Assembly: GCA_022385805.1 (NCBI GenBank)
Contig: MU277717.1
Location: 186,001-250,000, forward strand
DNA length: 64,000 nt
Direction: 5' to 3'
Source of the DNA: Pilatotrama ljubarskyi
Lineage: Eukaryota > Basidiomycota > Agaricomycetes > Polyporales > Polyporaceae
Both the position numbers and the translations under genes were made by a program. Below, in pieces: positions 1 to 12,377 of the stretch. Below the pieces are notes generated by a model. The model was not told the DNA's origin, did no database searches, and saw only the letters and a program-made list of their open reading frames with translations. The first letter of the stretch is position 1. The number at the start of each line of letters is the position of its first letter.

Positions 1-811
1 TCGACCAGTCCAGCTGAGAACGTCGATGACTTTCGGTCCATCATCGACACGTTTCATGAGAGCAGCGACAAGCTATGGTGCATAGCCGATGAGACTCGTA
101 GCAGTCGGGCTGTCGGCCGCTGTGGATAGTCACCTTGTCCGTGACCTCGTAGAAAGTAAGAGTCATTTCAGCGACGTGCTTGGTCGAGAAGGCTGGGTGC
201 AGCATCTTCCGTTGTTTCCTGTGGGTTTCTCCTGGCGATATTTCGATGAATCCAGACTACGTACACAAATCAAAAGACAACGTACCGGCCACACCAATGA
301 GACCCGGACCAAGGAAGTAGTTGTTGCCTCTGCCCACGTAACGTCAGCTTCAGAATATAGGAACCGGTGCTTGTCAGACTCACTGGGTGAACCATTCTAG
401 CTCGTCCCAAGACGCCTGATCCTTTGATAATATGCTATATATTGCCGTGGGATCATAGACATATAACCAGTCCTTCTGCAATTGGTGCCAAGTGATTAGA
501 CTAAGGATTCGCCCGGGAAACTGGCAAGCGGGAACTCACGCTAAAAGGGCCTTTCACTTTGGCGATGGCACCATATACATTATCGAGCATCCTAAAGAAG
601 CCGAAGGCGTCTCGCGCAGACATCTTCGAGACATGACCTGGTCGATTTCAGCACAACTTCTTCGATAAAGTATCATGGCGAAAGGAGGCATACCTGATAG
701 CCAGGATCCAACTCGTGGGCCTGGGACTTTCGCGAGAGGCGAAGCCGGCCGCAGGAAGCGGTACAGAAACCACCCCAGGAAGCCAGTCACCGCAAGGAGG
801 AGTGGAAGCAT
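1..811 (-). CDS. Cytochrome P450, N-terminal part (runs off the window)
   Basis: Partial gene; 174 residues are visible in six exons: 811-694, 637-540, 475-384, 329-286, 231-134 and 72 to beyond base 1. The protein starts with a hydrophobic signal anchor (MLPLLLAVTGFLGWFLYRF) followed by the proline hinge KVPGP, as in ER-bound microsomal P450s. Later segments read YGAIAKVKGPF, LYVYDPTAIYSILSKDQ, FLGPGLIG and THRKQRKMLHPAFS, the usual order for the first third of a basidiomycete monooxygenase, including the C-helix HRKQRK region. The oxygen-binding helix I, ExxR and heme-cysteine motifs lie outside the window, so activity cannot be judged. Fungal P450s use NADPH-P450 reductase to oxidise lipophilic substrates or xenobiotics. 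Family number and substrate are not assignable. All splice phases close, so this looks like an intact gene, not a relic. Confidence 0.88.
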
Positions 812-866
812 ACTGTGCAGGCGAACAGACGGGAGACAGGAACGAGCGCGATCAGTTGATATCTAC

Positions 867-873
867 TATATAT
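867..873 (-). promoter_or_regulatory. TATA-like box of the P450 gene
   Basis: A TATATA run lies about 56 bp upstream of the P450 start codon on the minus strand, a usual spacing for fungal TATA boxes. Position and sequence are the only evidence. Confidence 0.45.
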
Positions 874-2581
874 CTTCGCGACTCGCCTGCGGTAGCGCTG
901 GATGATACGAGGACGACTGGGCCCATCTTTGCGGTCCCATTCGGCAAGCTTGGAAGTCTAGAAGGATTCGCATCTCCTCACGATGACAGCAGTACATCAG
1001 TGCGCACCCGCAAGTACGCACGGGATCACCCAAGTGGCTCTGCTGAAAACGTTGATCCCTTGTGAGCAAGTTCACATCAACGTCTCACGGCCCCACACAT
1101 GCTGGCCACCGGCAGCCGGTAGTACTAGTGAGCATCACGCGTTTCCAGCTTAAGCCTGTCATGACGGATCGGCACGTGCCGTAACAAGCGAGTGTATCAC
1201 CGCCAAACTGAATGCCTACACCTGCGATTCCATGCACTTCAGGCAAGCGAGAACATAGTACTTACTCATGTTGCAAGCTGCCATTTGCAGTGCACTGGTC
1301 ATACCGCGTGCTCTGTGCCACTCCGGGTGTCCTGATGGCATGAGTAAGTAACGAACCCAACGGACGCTATATAAGTTCCAATGCTTGGGTGTTCGAGCGA
1401 AGGTTCCGCTGAGTGTCAAGCTGACATGACGGAGGGACGCGTACATATGTAGCTGTTGCGACGGGCTACCATGAAGTTAGCGAAACACCCAAACAAACAC
1501 CTGCAAACACTTAAGCGCTCTGCCACCAGGACTCCGCCACTGCTTGTCCTCGGTCGACCATCCGATTATACTACTATTTGACGGAACAATCTTCGTCACG
1601 CATGCATATGGCAGTCTGTCCGAGATATCAGGTTAAAGGGGCAGTACCGAGCTATCCGACAGAGGAGCGAACCAATCTCCGATGTCGGGCCAACTCCCGC
1701 GACTTCAAAGCTTTCAGCTGCAGGCAGGCAGAATTGGGTTGGCGGCACTGTCGAGTGGGAGCGAACATAGCTTCATAGGCGTAGGCGTAGAACCTACAGT
1801 ATGAATGAACACGAGGCTCGACATATCTGCCATCTTCTTTTCGGCACCTTGCATGCACGGTGCCCGCTCGCCGAGGTACAGATAACCTCGACGTAGGAGT
1901 CCAAGCGTCTGAATGACTCGGAGGAGCGCACCCGTAAGCATTAGCTGTGGTGTGACTCGGATGTAAAGCCGGGGGCAATCAAGAGCTTTTAATGGCCGCT
2001 TGACATACCTCGAAATATATTCCAGTCCCCATATGATCTCGATTGACGCGGCGCGAGCAGTCTATGCTGCATTGACCACACCGTGACCCTGCTTCGAGAT
2101 ACCGTGACGGGCCGCAAGCAGTGTCGCTGAGGAGCAGCAAAGAGAAAACGCTAGGTCATGATCAGGTTTGCTGTACCACAACTTGGGGATATTGTGGTTC
2201 ACAAAACAGAGGAAACTACGGATCAGCACTGTCTCCGAATGTGGTAGAGTCCCTGCCCGACAAGCCAGTACGGCAATGCAGGCACACAAGCGCCAAATAT
2301 TCGCAAATAGTACGCATTCGATACATGCGTCTTTCATCCCGCATATTCGCGCTATGCTGGGACATCGAGCTGCCCATTAGATACGGAGGCGTCCATGCAG
2401 CTGTCGAGGACGTTCATTTGCCACGGATATCCACAGAGCGTGTCAATCACTCAAACGCAAAACGGACAACTCAGCGCTTGAACGGATGAATTCGCAGGAC
2501 ACTGGCACGCACTGGGATCGTCGGAGGCGGCACTCAAACCAAATAACAGGCTGTCTTGGTGAGTGCCGGGACACATGTACT

Positions 2582-2605
2582 CGCATGATGTGCACACATC
2601 ATGCG
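2582..2605. repeat. Near-perfect 24-bp palindrome
   Basis: Two 11-nt arms, CGCATGATGTG and its exact reverse complement, are separated by only two bases (CA). The flanks add a short GTA/TAC pair beyond a small bulge. It lies in a gene-free stretch. It could be a dimeric transcription-factor site or chance. Confidence 0.6.
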
Positions 2606-4664
2606 TACCGACCGCTACTGACCGTCGTCCTATCGCCAGTACTGACTGACATTGACTACCCGCCGCCAGATAAGTAGACGGCAGAGAAAGACGGCCTCCC
2701 GGGGGCAATAGTCGGCATGACGAACATGCAGCCTCCGCGCGGACGGTCACGCGCACAGACCGTCTCGACCGTCGAAGTCCGCGAAGTCCGCACCACAGAG
2801 GCATCAACTTTCCCAAGGAGTGGCAATTCGGCACAGACCGCGGACCAATCGGCCATTTCGGCGTAGGCCCTCTTTCGGTCCCGTATGATGCCCGCGCCCT
2901 CCGTGAACGCCAGGCACGGCCCGCTATGGACAAGCACGAAGGGCGAAATGCCGCGCGAGCTTCACAAAGCAGAGGGCGGTGTGCGCGGGTGCACTAGGCT
3001 GGAGTGTTGACCCAACATCGTATATATGGTGCTGCACTTGAGCTCAAAAAGCACCGTGCAGCAGTGTGGTCCGTGTGCCTGCTGATAGAAAGGAACGTTG
3101 TTTGAGCCTCGGTTTCGGTACATCAGATTCCAGCAGCTGCACAGTCGCTGAAAGCCGGCGAAAGGTGGGACCAGCACGCCAGCGGCGGCAGCAACAGCTG
3201 CAGATTGCGTTCGCAGGGGCAACGATTCGCGCGCGGGCGGCCGCCATGTACGTACTTGCGGAGAACAGGAAACGAGTGCACGATGCTGACTGTGAGATGC
3301 CCGCCTATCCCGTGGATATTTCGCGTCAGGACTATGTCATCGGGGGCTGGCAGTGGGGCTGCACAGTCGGAGTTCAGTGTATTGTCCATGTCTGCGCGTC
3401 GTGGCCGCTCGCTGTCCGCCAACGTGCAGTCCGTGGTGAAGCGATGGGATCGACAGCGGACAAGGCGAGTGCTGTCGAGGTTATATTGGCTGCGGCTGGT
3501 GCGCATGGCGACCGACGCAACGTTGCGCCGAGCGCCCGCCTGGATTCGCACGGCGACGTTCGTAGTTACTGCATAAGGGAATTTTTGCTAGGGTGCGAAA
3601 ACTAGCGCGCGCACGGGGGCGGGAGCAGTGTGCCCTGGGTGGTGGAGTGTCGGAGCGTCCGTAACTCATCTGCACCGTTTCGTGGCTCTTTCGTGGTGTT
3701 CGTCTGTGCTGCTTTCCTGGAGACTCGGTGGAGGTCGTGCTCCGTGCAGTGTCCTGTCGCTCCTTGCTTGGTTAGACTTTCTCTCGAATCGAAATCTCAG
3801 GCTGCTTCTGTCCGGTGATCTGGCTCTGGTGCACGGCACGCTGAGCTGACTGCTCCCTGACGTCCACGGTCCTGCATGTCCAGCAGACCCGTTCGCTTGC
3901 CATCTCCATCTCCTCCACCGCGGAGCCGCTCGTCACCGCTCGCTCAGACCGCAGCGCTGCACTCAGGCTGCCACCAATCTCTGACGCCAACGCCGATGAT
4001 CCCTCTTTGAGTTTCGTCGACGCCTTCGCCCTCATCAACGCCTACCTCAATATCCGACATCGTAGCCATCCCGACGCGACTGTCAACGCGCGCGCCCCTC
4101 TTGAGCATGCGCTTCCCATACCCGCAAGCTAACACGGAATGCAGTAACACTTCGCGCCGTTCCCCCGCCCCTGCCCACTTTCCAGCACCACACCATCCAG
4201 ATCACCCACCACGCACTGGAGCCTCGTCGTCCAACTCGTACCCTCGCTGTCCTTCCCCATCACGGCCCTGCACGCTCCCTGGTGAGCGTTGCGGACGAAG
4301 TAGCCGCAGTCTCAATCACGCTGGACGCACTCGTCCCGAAAAGCTTCGGGCATCCTCTCTTTCCCCCACACGACAATCCTCGACCGTCGATCGTAATCGA
4401 CACAGCTCGCGATCGAGCGTGCGCTTCGCGCCCTCCTATTCGGAAGCCGGAATGTGCGGAAAGCGTAGCGGAGCGTGCGGTGCATTGCCTGGTTCTCGGT
4501 GAGTCCCCCTCCTCTCTCGTAATCCGGGCCTCCTGTCCTCGGGCGTGCCTCGTCCTCTATACCCGTCCCCCCTGCATGCCAGTGCCACGTCCTCTTGGCG
4601 GGCCCTGTGGCTCTGTGGCTCTGTCGCCGTGCTTGTGCTCATACGCCCCTGCATTTCCAGGTCG

Positions 4665-7600
4665 ATGCGTCGCTGGTCCGCAGTACTTGCGCTCTTCCTC
4701 CTCAGCGTTCCGTCCGTGCCTCGTGTGCAAGCAGGCGTCGTTCCGTCGTTCGCGCGTCTCGAGGCAAGCCATTCCGCATCTGTCATTTTGCCTTCGTCTC
4801 CGTATGAGACGGGCGCCTACTCGACCATTCCTTGGTGGAGACGACAAGCCACGGACCCCGGTGGCAGCAGCACCGACGGCAGTAGCGGCGCAACTTCGCC
4901 GACAAGCGCAGCGACGTCCGCTGCGAGCTCGTCGGCGTCGATCACGTCTGCGAGCAGTGCCGGATCTAGTTCGGTTCCCACCTCGGACAGCTCCACGGCT
5001 GCAACCTCTGCATCCTCCGCCTCCTCGTCCGTGAATTCTGCCTCCACGACATCTACCCCGACGACCGCGTCCTCGTCGTCTTCTGCACCCCAGACGACAC
5101 CGACGTCGGCGACCACCACCCCCATTCCGCCCCCGCCCTCCACTGCGAGTGATTCGGACTCTATATCGAGTAGCAGTACAGCGGTGCGCTTATTTTCTCT
5201 TTCTCAATTCTCGCTCTCTGCTGATCACGGTCCTACTGCCTGCTATTCGCTTGCAGACGACGAGCAGTACTTCAATATCGGTAAGCTTGCCGATATCCGT
5301 GCCGACGTCAATCTCACTTCCGACGTCAATCTCACTCCCGACGTCGCTCTCGTCTCTGACATCTTTCTCCTCCCTTTCCTCGCTGTCTCTGTCTTCCCTC
5401 TCCCTTTCGCTCCCGCCTACCACCTCTTCTCTACCACAGTCCACTTCGGCGACTACAACGACTGTAACGTCCGGCTCGTCTTCGGCAACATCAAGCTCGT
5501 CAAATTCAGCGCCAACCTCGGCTACCACCGAGTCGAGCTCAAATGGGAGCACCGGTTCTGCGTCGCTCACCTCCGCCTCAACATCGTCAAGTTCTGCTGC
5601 TTCAGCGACGTCGAGGACTTCGGATATCACAACAACAGGAATGAGTACATCGTGAGTACTCTTCGGTCGTATCTTGTGGCTCCATTTTTCTCTACGCGGA
5701 CGCGCTGCCGTTCCGGTGACATAGCGTACATGGCATGACGTTCTCTGCATTTGCCTATGTCTGCGCCTCATGCACATGCTTGTATGCGCGCGTGTATGCA
5801 TGCGTGTGATTTCCTTGCATAACTTGGGTTAAGATCCGCGTTTTGCGCTGGACTCTTACCATATATTGGTTCTATAGTACGTCTGGTACGACCTCGGTCA
5901 CGTCGACCTCGACTTTGGCCTCCTCTTCTTCAACGGTGGTGTCAAGTAGCGCGTCGGAGTCGTCCTCTTCCGTATCCTCCTCTCCGTCCTCCGTGTCTTC
6001 ATCCGCATCTTCCACTTCATTCTCATCCTCTGCCACGACCTCGACCTCTGCCTCCTCTACTTCATCCGCCACGTCTACTTCCTCTGCCGTCAGCTCCAAC
6101 TCTTCGTCCGTATCCTCATCATCGATGACCTCCACTTCATCTTTTACCTCTGCATCCTCGTCCATGTCTTCCGCCTCATCCAGATCCTCCGGCACGTCAT
6201 CTAGCATCACCACGAGTGGCACCGTTACGAGCACATTCACGTCTCTATCTGCAACAGACACGACCTCTGCTTCCTCCACGTTTACCTCCGGCTCCTTTTC
6301 TGCCTCCGTCTCTAATACCCTCTCATCGTCCCCGCGCTCCTCTGACACCGTCTCCAGCAATTCAGCGTCTCCAACCTCGTCGGAACACTCGTCGACATCG
6401 TTCATCCTGACGTCCTCGCTCCCGGTTTTGGGGCCGAGTTCGTCGTCGACGACTACACTCATCGGCGTCACCACCAGGTTTACCACAGTGGTCGAGACGA
6501 CAACGTTCACCTCGGACGGCCGGACGCGCACAAGCACCTTCACCACCGTCGTACCCACCGGTACGCTGATACCGAACCAGACCAACGGCAACGGCAATAT
6601 GTATGTTCCTACTCTGATGAGGAGTACTCAGCGCTGACGCATCCCTTCGTAGTTTTGCTCATAATAAGGGCGCGCTGGCCGGGTTGATCATCGGTGTTAT
6701 CGCGTTTTTCGGCCTCATAGCGGCGTGGGCGGCCTTTGCTTACCGCCGCCATCGCATGCATCGAGCACAAGCGGAGGCAGCCGCGGCGGCTCTCGGCCGC
6801 TCGAACGGAGGAAACCGTCCTTTCGTGCTGGATGAGGAAGACGACGATGCCGGTGCGACGCGATTCGTGGGCGCCGGCCCCGTCTCGCGCGCACCAGGAG
6901 GAGGCGGCGCGGTGTACGACCGCCTGAGAGGAGGCAACACGATGGAGTCACCGACCGGTGAAGACGGGGGCATCAGCCCTGTCGGTGACGCTCGCAGCCA
7001 GGACGACGCCGGCGGGGGAATAGCTAGCTTGGCCCCGGTGCCCATCGTTGGGGCCGGGGAAGACGCGTCACTCATGCACCCCGCGAATCGCTCCGCTGCG
7101 GACATCACGCTCCCCGCGGAGGCTGATGCGGATGCGGAGGTTGGTGTGCTCCCTCCTTTGAGGCCGCCCCAGTCTCCGACGCGCTCGATCTCTTCCCGTC
7201 CATCCTCTGGACCCGGGCCCGAACCAGCGGCGTGGCTTGGCGGTCGCGCGGTATCCTACAGCTCTCTTCGCAGTCCTGGTGCCGCAGATGCTACGTTCAA
7301 GACGGATGCAGCCCAACCGGTGTCGCCGACCAGCCGGTCATCCATATATTCTGACGAGGCCATGTCCAACCTGGGCCACATACTGTCGAATCCGGACGCC
7401 CAGATGGCTGCTGTAGCTGCCGGCACGCTCGGTGCTGCGTACACGAGCAGGAACGGAAGTCTGTCGTCTCATGGCCACGGTGGCTACCTCTCAGGCTCGT
7501 CTGCTCACGGACATGCGGGAGGGGGCGGAGGCTCGTCCTCTGGTGGCCACGGCTCTTCGAGCGGGCACAAGACCGGTACGGGATCGTCCTCAGGCCACAT

Positions 7601-8518
7601 GCGCTCATCGGTCACTGCGAGCACTCACGGTCACACGCCCCTCGTCCCGCCTGCCCGCTCGAGTCTCCTGCCCACGCAGACACAACCGCCCGGTACGCCG
7701 CCTTCGTCGTACCGCGACGCCGGAGACGAAGATGGCGGCCGCTCGCCGACGAGCCAACGCCGTATGAGCAGCTTCCTAGGACGCTCCCTCCGCGGCCTCC
7801 GTATCCGCAGTTCACGACCGTCCGTTTCGTCCCTCACGGGAGGATCCGCGCCTGCTACGGCTGCGGTCTCGCCAGCGGCATCGACTACACTGCTCGCGAG
7901 CCCGCGGCAGTCGGTCTACGACCCTTCGAGCGTGCGGACGTCCATGTTCCGCCCACAGTCACCGACACTCGGCGTGCTGCCTGAGCCTGCCTTCCCGCAA
8001 GTACAGACGGTACAGGCGTCTGCTGGAACTGCTGGGGTACGTCCTGTTGGATCTGCCCTGGGCCCGCATGCGGTGACTGCCAGCGGCGCTCCGGTGTGGC
8101 CTGGTCTCGGGGCTGCGCTTGGTCAACCGGCGATGCCGAGCCCGGCGTTGACGGAGGGCTCGAGCGTGAACGCGCCCGAGGGTCTGCTCGATCCGCGGTT
8201 AGCGACGAGGCCAGGGATGCAGAGTCAGGGTGCGCTGAGCTTCAGGGATGACATGGATTACTCGAGGCCAATTGGAGGGGTGAGTCGTATTCTTCCTATT
8301 TTCTCAGCTGGTGAAGCTGACCTCTGTTGCAGTGGGTGAACAACAGGCAGTACAGCCGGACGACGATCCAGACGGTGTCCACAACGCGTGATTCTGCTCG
8401 GCGCCCTTCGCTCGAGTCGCATGATACTCAAGCGACCGGCACGGAGACTGTGCACCCGCACGTCGATGTTGAAGCCGCAGGACCGTCCATACCAGGACTG
8501 TCCGCGGACGAGTCGTAA
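4665..8518 (+). CDS. Ser/Thr-rich single-pass cell-surface protein, sensor-like
   Basis: 1149 residues from five exons: 4665-5183, 5257-5651, 5878-6600, 6653-8279 and 8333-8518. The start at 4665 was chosen because it gives a clean signal peptide (MRRWSAVLALFLLSVPSVP). Residues of roughly 45-540 are almost entirely Ser/Thr with Ala, a mucin-like ectodomain likely to be heavily O-mannosylated. One transmembrane helix follows at about 551-575 (GLIIGVIAFFGLIAAWAAF), then basic residues (YRRHR) that fix the C-terminus inside. The cytoplasmic part of about 570 residues is low-complexity, with an acidic patch (DEEDDD) and Gly/Ser/His repeats (GHGG, SSGGHGSSSGH). The layout resembles Mid2/Wsc/Msb2-type wall-stress sensors, but I see no WSC cysteine domain and no clear homologue. 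Function is inferred from architecture only. Confidence 0.8.
5303..5356 (+). repeat. 18-bp tandem repeat inside the Ser-rich coding region
   Basis: The unit CGACGTCAATCTCACTTC (5303-5320) is repeated with one change at 5321-5338 and degenerates in a third copy to 5356. It encodes PTSISL-type hexapeptides, so repeat expansion probably helped lengthen the mucin-like domain. Confidence 0.7.
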
Positions 8519-9528
8519 GCTGCTCCACCTTCCGATGTGTCTTACGATGCGTAGAGACTTCCTCTCTCGCTTTTTTGCACTGCGCGCGTACGCTTTTCTC
8601 CCCCATCGCCCACACACGCATACCTGTTACCCTGCATATCTTACCCGTTCGCACAATTCCTTCTGCCCGTCCGCTAGACTCTCGAAATACACACGCACGC
8701 TTGCATGCTCGCCCGTCGCTCCTTACTCACGTTCATTACCGGCGGCTCACGGCTCATCGTCCAAGCTGACCGCCTGCAGACCTGACTCGACCTGGCTCCT
8801 GGTTCCCCCACCTTACAAAATCGCCCACGTCTGCGTCGACGACCGATTACCCCCTCACCCGCTATCCCCCCTAAACCCACCACCCCCTTACTGTATACAC
8901 CGCGCTAACTCCTGTCGTTCGCCCCTGCTCGCGCTATCGTGCTCCGCTCCGAGTCGTTACATTTCGTGTATACCCTGTCTCCAAGACTTTTCCTCCTCGG
9001 CGGCGTCCTCAGCGCGCGGCGAGGCCCTGCGTCCCCTGGGCGCACCCTCGTTGCCGCTCTTCGCTTGTCGCCGCTGCGGGACTCGGACCCCGCCCGAACT
9101 ATACTTCGTACTGCGTACATGCTACTATATTCTGTGTATCCCTATTTGCCCAGACTTTCTGCTATGCCCATACACGCGTTATGACGTTCTCACTAGAACA
9201 AGAATATAGCTGATCAACTCAACTGCCTCGCGAGAGGCCTTGTCGGGGAGTGTCGCGAGTGGTCGGGGCTGCTGCCAGGTGCGCGGTTTCTCAGATGTTC
9301 GCTTCACCTGCCAATTGCAGGTCAAGTTCCGCCCATTCTACGTGAATGGACACCAGCATACAAGCACGACACATTCATACGTCGACAGGCCAACCCGGCA
9401 ACCGTACTTACGTCCCCCTAAGTCCTGTACTACTAGTTGCTACAATGAGGTTTCGTGACTTCCGCTATGCTCTGGCGACACACCTCCAGTCATCCTGCCC
9501 CCCTGCTCCTATCGCATTTTTGCCTTAT
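8519..9528. other. Convergent intergenic region
   Basis: Lies between two converging genes and should hold both 3' ends. It is C/T-rich on the plus strand. A 273-codon open frame (8388-9209, plus) overlaps the preceding gene in another frame and shows no domain. No gene supported. Confidence 0.6.
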
Positions 9529-10737
9529 TTACAGCCAACCTCTCGCCTTGAAGTCATCCAGGGTATCCTTCGTCGTCTCCTCCAAGGTCTTGAACTTGAC
9601 ACCCAAGAGCCGCCGCTCTTTGTCTGGCGAGTAGCGGATCAGGTGGTTGGCCTTGGATGGGTCGTACGCCGTGTTCCCCGCTGGAAGGCGGCTGTCGAGG
9701 CGATGTGCGGCCGATACTGCGCCCGCATAGGTGAGTGCTGACGAATGCAAGCGACCACTATGCGACTTACCGAAGTCCTGCCACTTGTAGGGCCCGGCAC
9801 TGACGATGATGCGCTCGCCTGCAGCCTCGGGTTTCGTGATGGCGAGGACGTGTGCTTGCGCGAGGTCGCGCACGTCAACGTAGGACGATCTGGCGCGTGC
9901 ACTCGTCAGTCACAGCTGGATCGTGGAGATACGACCGCCTGAGCCCGTTTGCTTACCCGATGTTAGCCAGCGACTCGTTGTCCAGCTTGCTCTTGACCAC
10001 GGTCAAGTACCATTCGCGCGCCGACTCGTTCAAGTTCTCGGGCGCGTCCACTTCGTGGATGACGGGTCCGAACACGAACGGCGGGTTGAGCACGACGAGG
10101 TCCCAGGAGAGAGACGCCTTGTTCTTCTCGTAGAACTCCCAGGCAGCGCGCTCCGCCAGCGTCTTGCTGGCGCGGTACTTGGCAGCCCCGGCCGCATCCC
10201 GACCCTTCTCTTGTACCTCCTTGATGCTGGCCTCGTTCCAGTCCGCTTCGCTGAATACGTGAGGCTCGGACGACGGCGTGAGGACGGCCGCGCAGGAAGA
10301 CGTGATGACGACGCGCTTGACGGAGGTGCCAAATTTCTGCGCAGACTTGAGGATACCGGTGGTGCCGTGCACCGCAGGTACTATGAGCTCATCAGGCTCG
10401 ATTGCCTTGAAGTGGAAGGGGGACGCGGTGTGCTCGATCGCGTCGACGCCTTTGACGGCCTCATCAAACGCGCCATCCTGGATTGACTCGACGCGTCAGC
10501 GCGTCCTACACAATGTAGGCGTCAAACGGTGCAGACCTTGGTGATGTCTTCTACGATGACAACCTCGAGTTTGTCGCCATACGACTTGAAAGTCTCGCGG
10601 AGGTGTTTGGCCTTGCTCTCCGAGCGGACCGTTCCGCGGACCGAGAATCCCTGGTCGAGGAGAGACTTGACGACCCAGACGGCAATGTAGCCGTTCGCAC
10701 CGGTCACGAGGACCTTCCCTGAGGTTATCGCGGGCAT
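9529..10737 (-). CDS. NAD(P)H-dependent carbonyl/aldehyde reductase (extended SDR), copy 1
   Basis: 342 residues, four exons: 10737-10537, 10477-9957, 9889-9771 and 9716-9529. The extended short-chain dehydrogenase/reductase fold is shown by the cofactor loop VTGANGYIA (about residues 10-18), the catalytic serine region VITSSCAAV (Ser127/128) and the active-site pair YRASK (Tyr168, Lys172). The overall pattern is that of yeast aldehyde reductase II and the dihydroflavonol-reductase/Gre2 group, cytosolic enzymes that reduce aldehydes and ketones with NADPH. The substrate is unknown. Its first, third and fourth exons (201, 119 and 188 nt) have exactly the same lengths as in the copies at 11130-12377 and 26961-28182. 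It is tandem with and downstream of copy 2. The start is the first ATG before the conserved TSGKVLVTGANG. Confidence 0.93.
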
Positions 10738-10804
10738 TGTCAGTGAGAGTGCAGACGTTCGGGGAAGCCTGGTCGCTAGGCCAGCATGTGAGGTGCACCG
10801 CACC

Positions 10805-10811
10805 TTATATA
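10805..10811 (-). promoter_or_regulatory. TATA box of reductase copy 1
   Basis: TATATAA on the minus strand, 68 bp upstream of the start codon, in the 392-bp gap (10738-11129) between the two tandem reductases. The rest of the gap holds nothing recognisable besides this promoter and the upstream gene's 3' end. Confidence 0.55.
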
Positions 10812-11129
10812 CGTTGGCGGCGGGCCGCGACATGATCGCGCGCGATAAGTGCGATAGCGTCATGAGTGGGAATACTGTACACGGCTCAAGCTGTGTCAGC
10901 AGCATTCGATCCCGCCACACGATCCACCACTGCAGCAATGTCACGTACGAAGCCTCGTCCGAGCACACGTGGGCGAACGTCGGCATGAGATGGCGTAAAT
11001 TCTTTGGCAGTACGACTGTCTCCTTGGTTTCTCTCTGCTACAGCGGACCTTCCTCAACGAGCGTACATGGTGACTTGCTACGCCAGCCTCTTCCGAGCTT
11101 TTCGTTGATATCTTGGAAGACTCATATCC

Positions 11130-12377
11130 TTACAGCCACCCTCTCGACTTGAAATCCTCAAGAGAGTCCTTCGTGGTCTCTTCCAAGCTGCGAAACTCGA
11201 TGCCCAGGATTCGGCGCGCTTTCTTCGTGTTGTACTTCGTTGGATAGACGGCCTTGGAGGGGTCGTACGACGGGTCTCCAGGAGGTATCTTTTCAGAGTA
11301 GCGACGTGCTGCGTTGACTACCGCAAAGTGTCAGCTCCTCTGCATAAACTTATTGCACAGGCTTCAAGCTGGGACGAAGCGTACCGAAGTCTTGCCAGAC
11401 GAACGAGCCTCCGCGAATGATAAAGCGCTCTCCTCCAGCTTGGGGAGTGATCAGAGCAAGCAGCTCTGCGTGCGCGAAGTCGCGGACATCCACGTATTCG
11501 AAGCTGCAGGATCGTCAGCGCCAGCGCAATGGCCGGGATATTGGGGTTCGGTAACTGCTGAGACTCACCCATTCTTGACAAGAGCGTCTCCAGACAGGTC
11601 GCCCTTGATGACATGATCGTACCAGTCGCGCGCGGTGCCGCCGAATTGGTCGAGGGAGGGCGCCTCGTGGATGACCGGTCCAAACACATATGGTGGGGCG
11701 AGGACCACCAAGTCCCACCGGAGCTCTCCTCCTAGCTTGCTCTTCTCACGCTCGTAGAACTCCCATGCTGCACGCTCAGCAAGCACCTTGCTAGCGCGAT
11801 ACTTGTCCATGGGGTTCGCCTCGCGTCCCTTCTCGCGAACGTGCTGGACCGACCACTCGTTCCAATCGTTCTCGTCGAAGACGCGAGGAGGGAGACCCGC
11901 CTGGGGAGGCGTCATGACCGCGGCGCATGAGGACGTGATGATGACGCGCTTGACGGTGGACCTGTATTTGAGCGCGGTTTGTAAGATGCTCAGGGTCCCC
12001 TGGACTGCTGGCACGATGACCTCGTCCGGCTCTTCGGCGTGCAGGTTGACAGGGGACGCAACGTGCATGATAGCATCCACGCCATCTGTTGCTGTATCGA
12101 ACGCGCCTTCCTGTCACCAAAGAAACGACGATTGCTCAGTCAGTCCTGTCTCGACTCTTTGTGTCGTGCAACGCACCTTGGTTATATCTTCGATCACTAC
12201 GAGTTCCAACCTGTCGCGATAGGACTTGAAGTGTTCGCGCAGGTGAGCGGCCTTGCTCTCTGAGCGTATCGTCCCACGAACGGAGAAACTACGTTCAAGG
12301 AGATACTTCAAGACCCAAGTTGCGACATAGCCGTTCGCTCCAGTAACCAGAACGCGACCTGATGTGATCGAAGGCAT
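11130..12377 (-). CDS. NAD(P)H-dependent carbonyl/aldehyde reductase (extended SDR), copy 2
   Basis: 349 residues, four exons: 12377-12177, 12110-11569, 11503-11385 and 11317-11130. Same family as its tandem neighbour: VTGANGYVA cofactor loop, TSSCAAV serine motif and YRASK catalytic pair (Tyr171, Lys175), ending in the shared EDFKSRGWL-type tail. All three introns sit at homologous positions and phases. Only exon 2 differs in length (542 nt against 521 and 530), through small insertions around residues 135-140 and 185. It is the most diverged of the three copies; for example the substrate-side segment after VFGPVIHE and the WQDF region differ. The catalytic residues are all present, so it should be an active reductase, perhaps with a shifted substrate range. 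Confidence 0.92.

Larger units (their letters stand above)
812..4664. other. Intergenic region, 3.9 kb, no gene recognised
   Basis: I see no recognisable protein on either strand. The open frames here (for example 2451-2933 on minus and 3066-3605 on plus) have no family signature, no splice partners and no conserved motif. The last 700 bases are strongly C/T-rich, as expected for the promoter and leader of the gene starting at 4665. A near-perfect palindrome is at 2582-2605. Confidence 0.6.

Noticed and set aside
5872..6597. 241-codon very acidic frame on minus
   Set aside because: Reverse reading of the Ser codons of the surface protein gives E/D/V repeats; an artefact.
8388..9209. 273-codon frame on plus
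   Set aside because: Starts inside the last exon of the surface protein in another frame and runs through C/T-rich 3' DNA; no motif.
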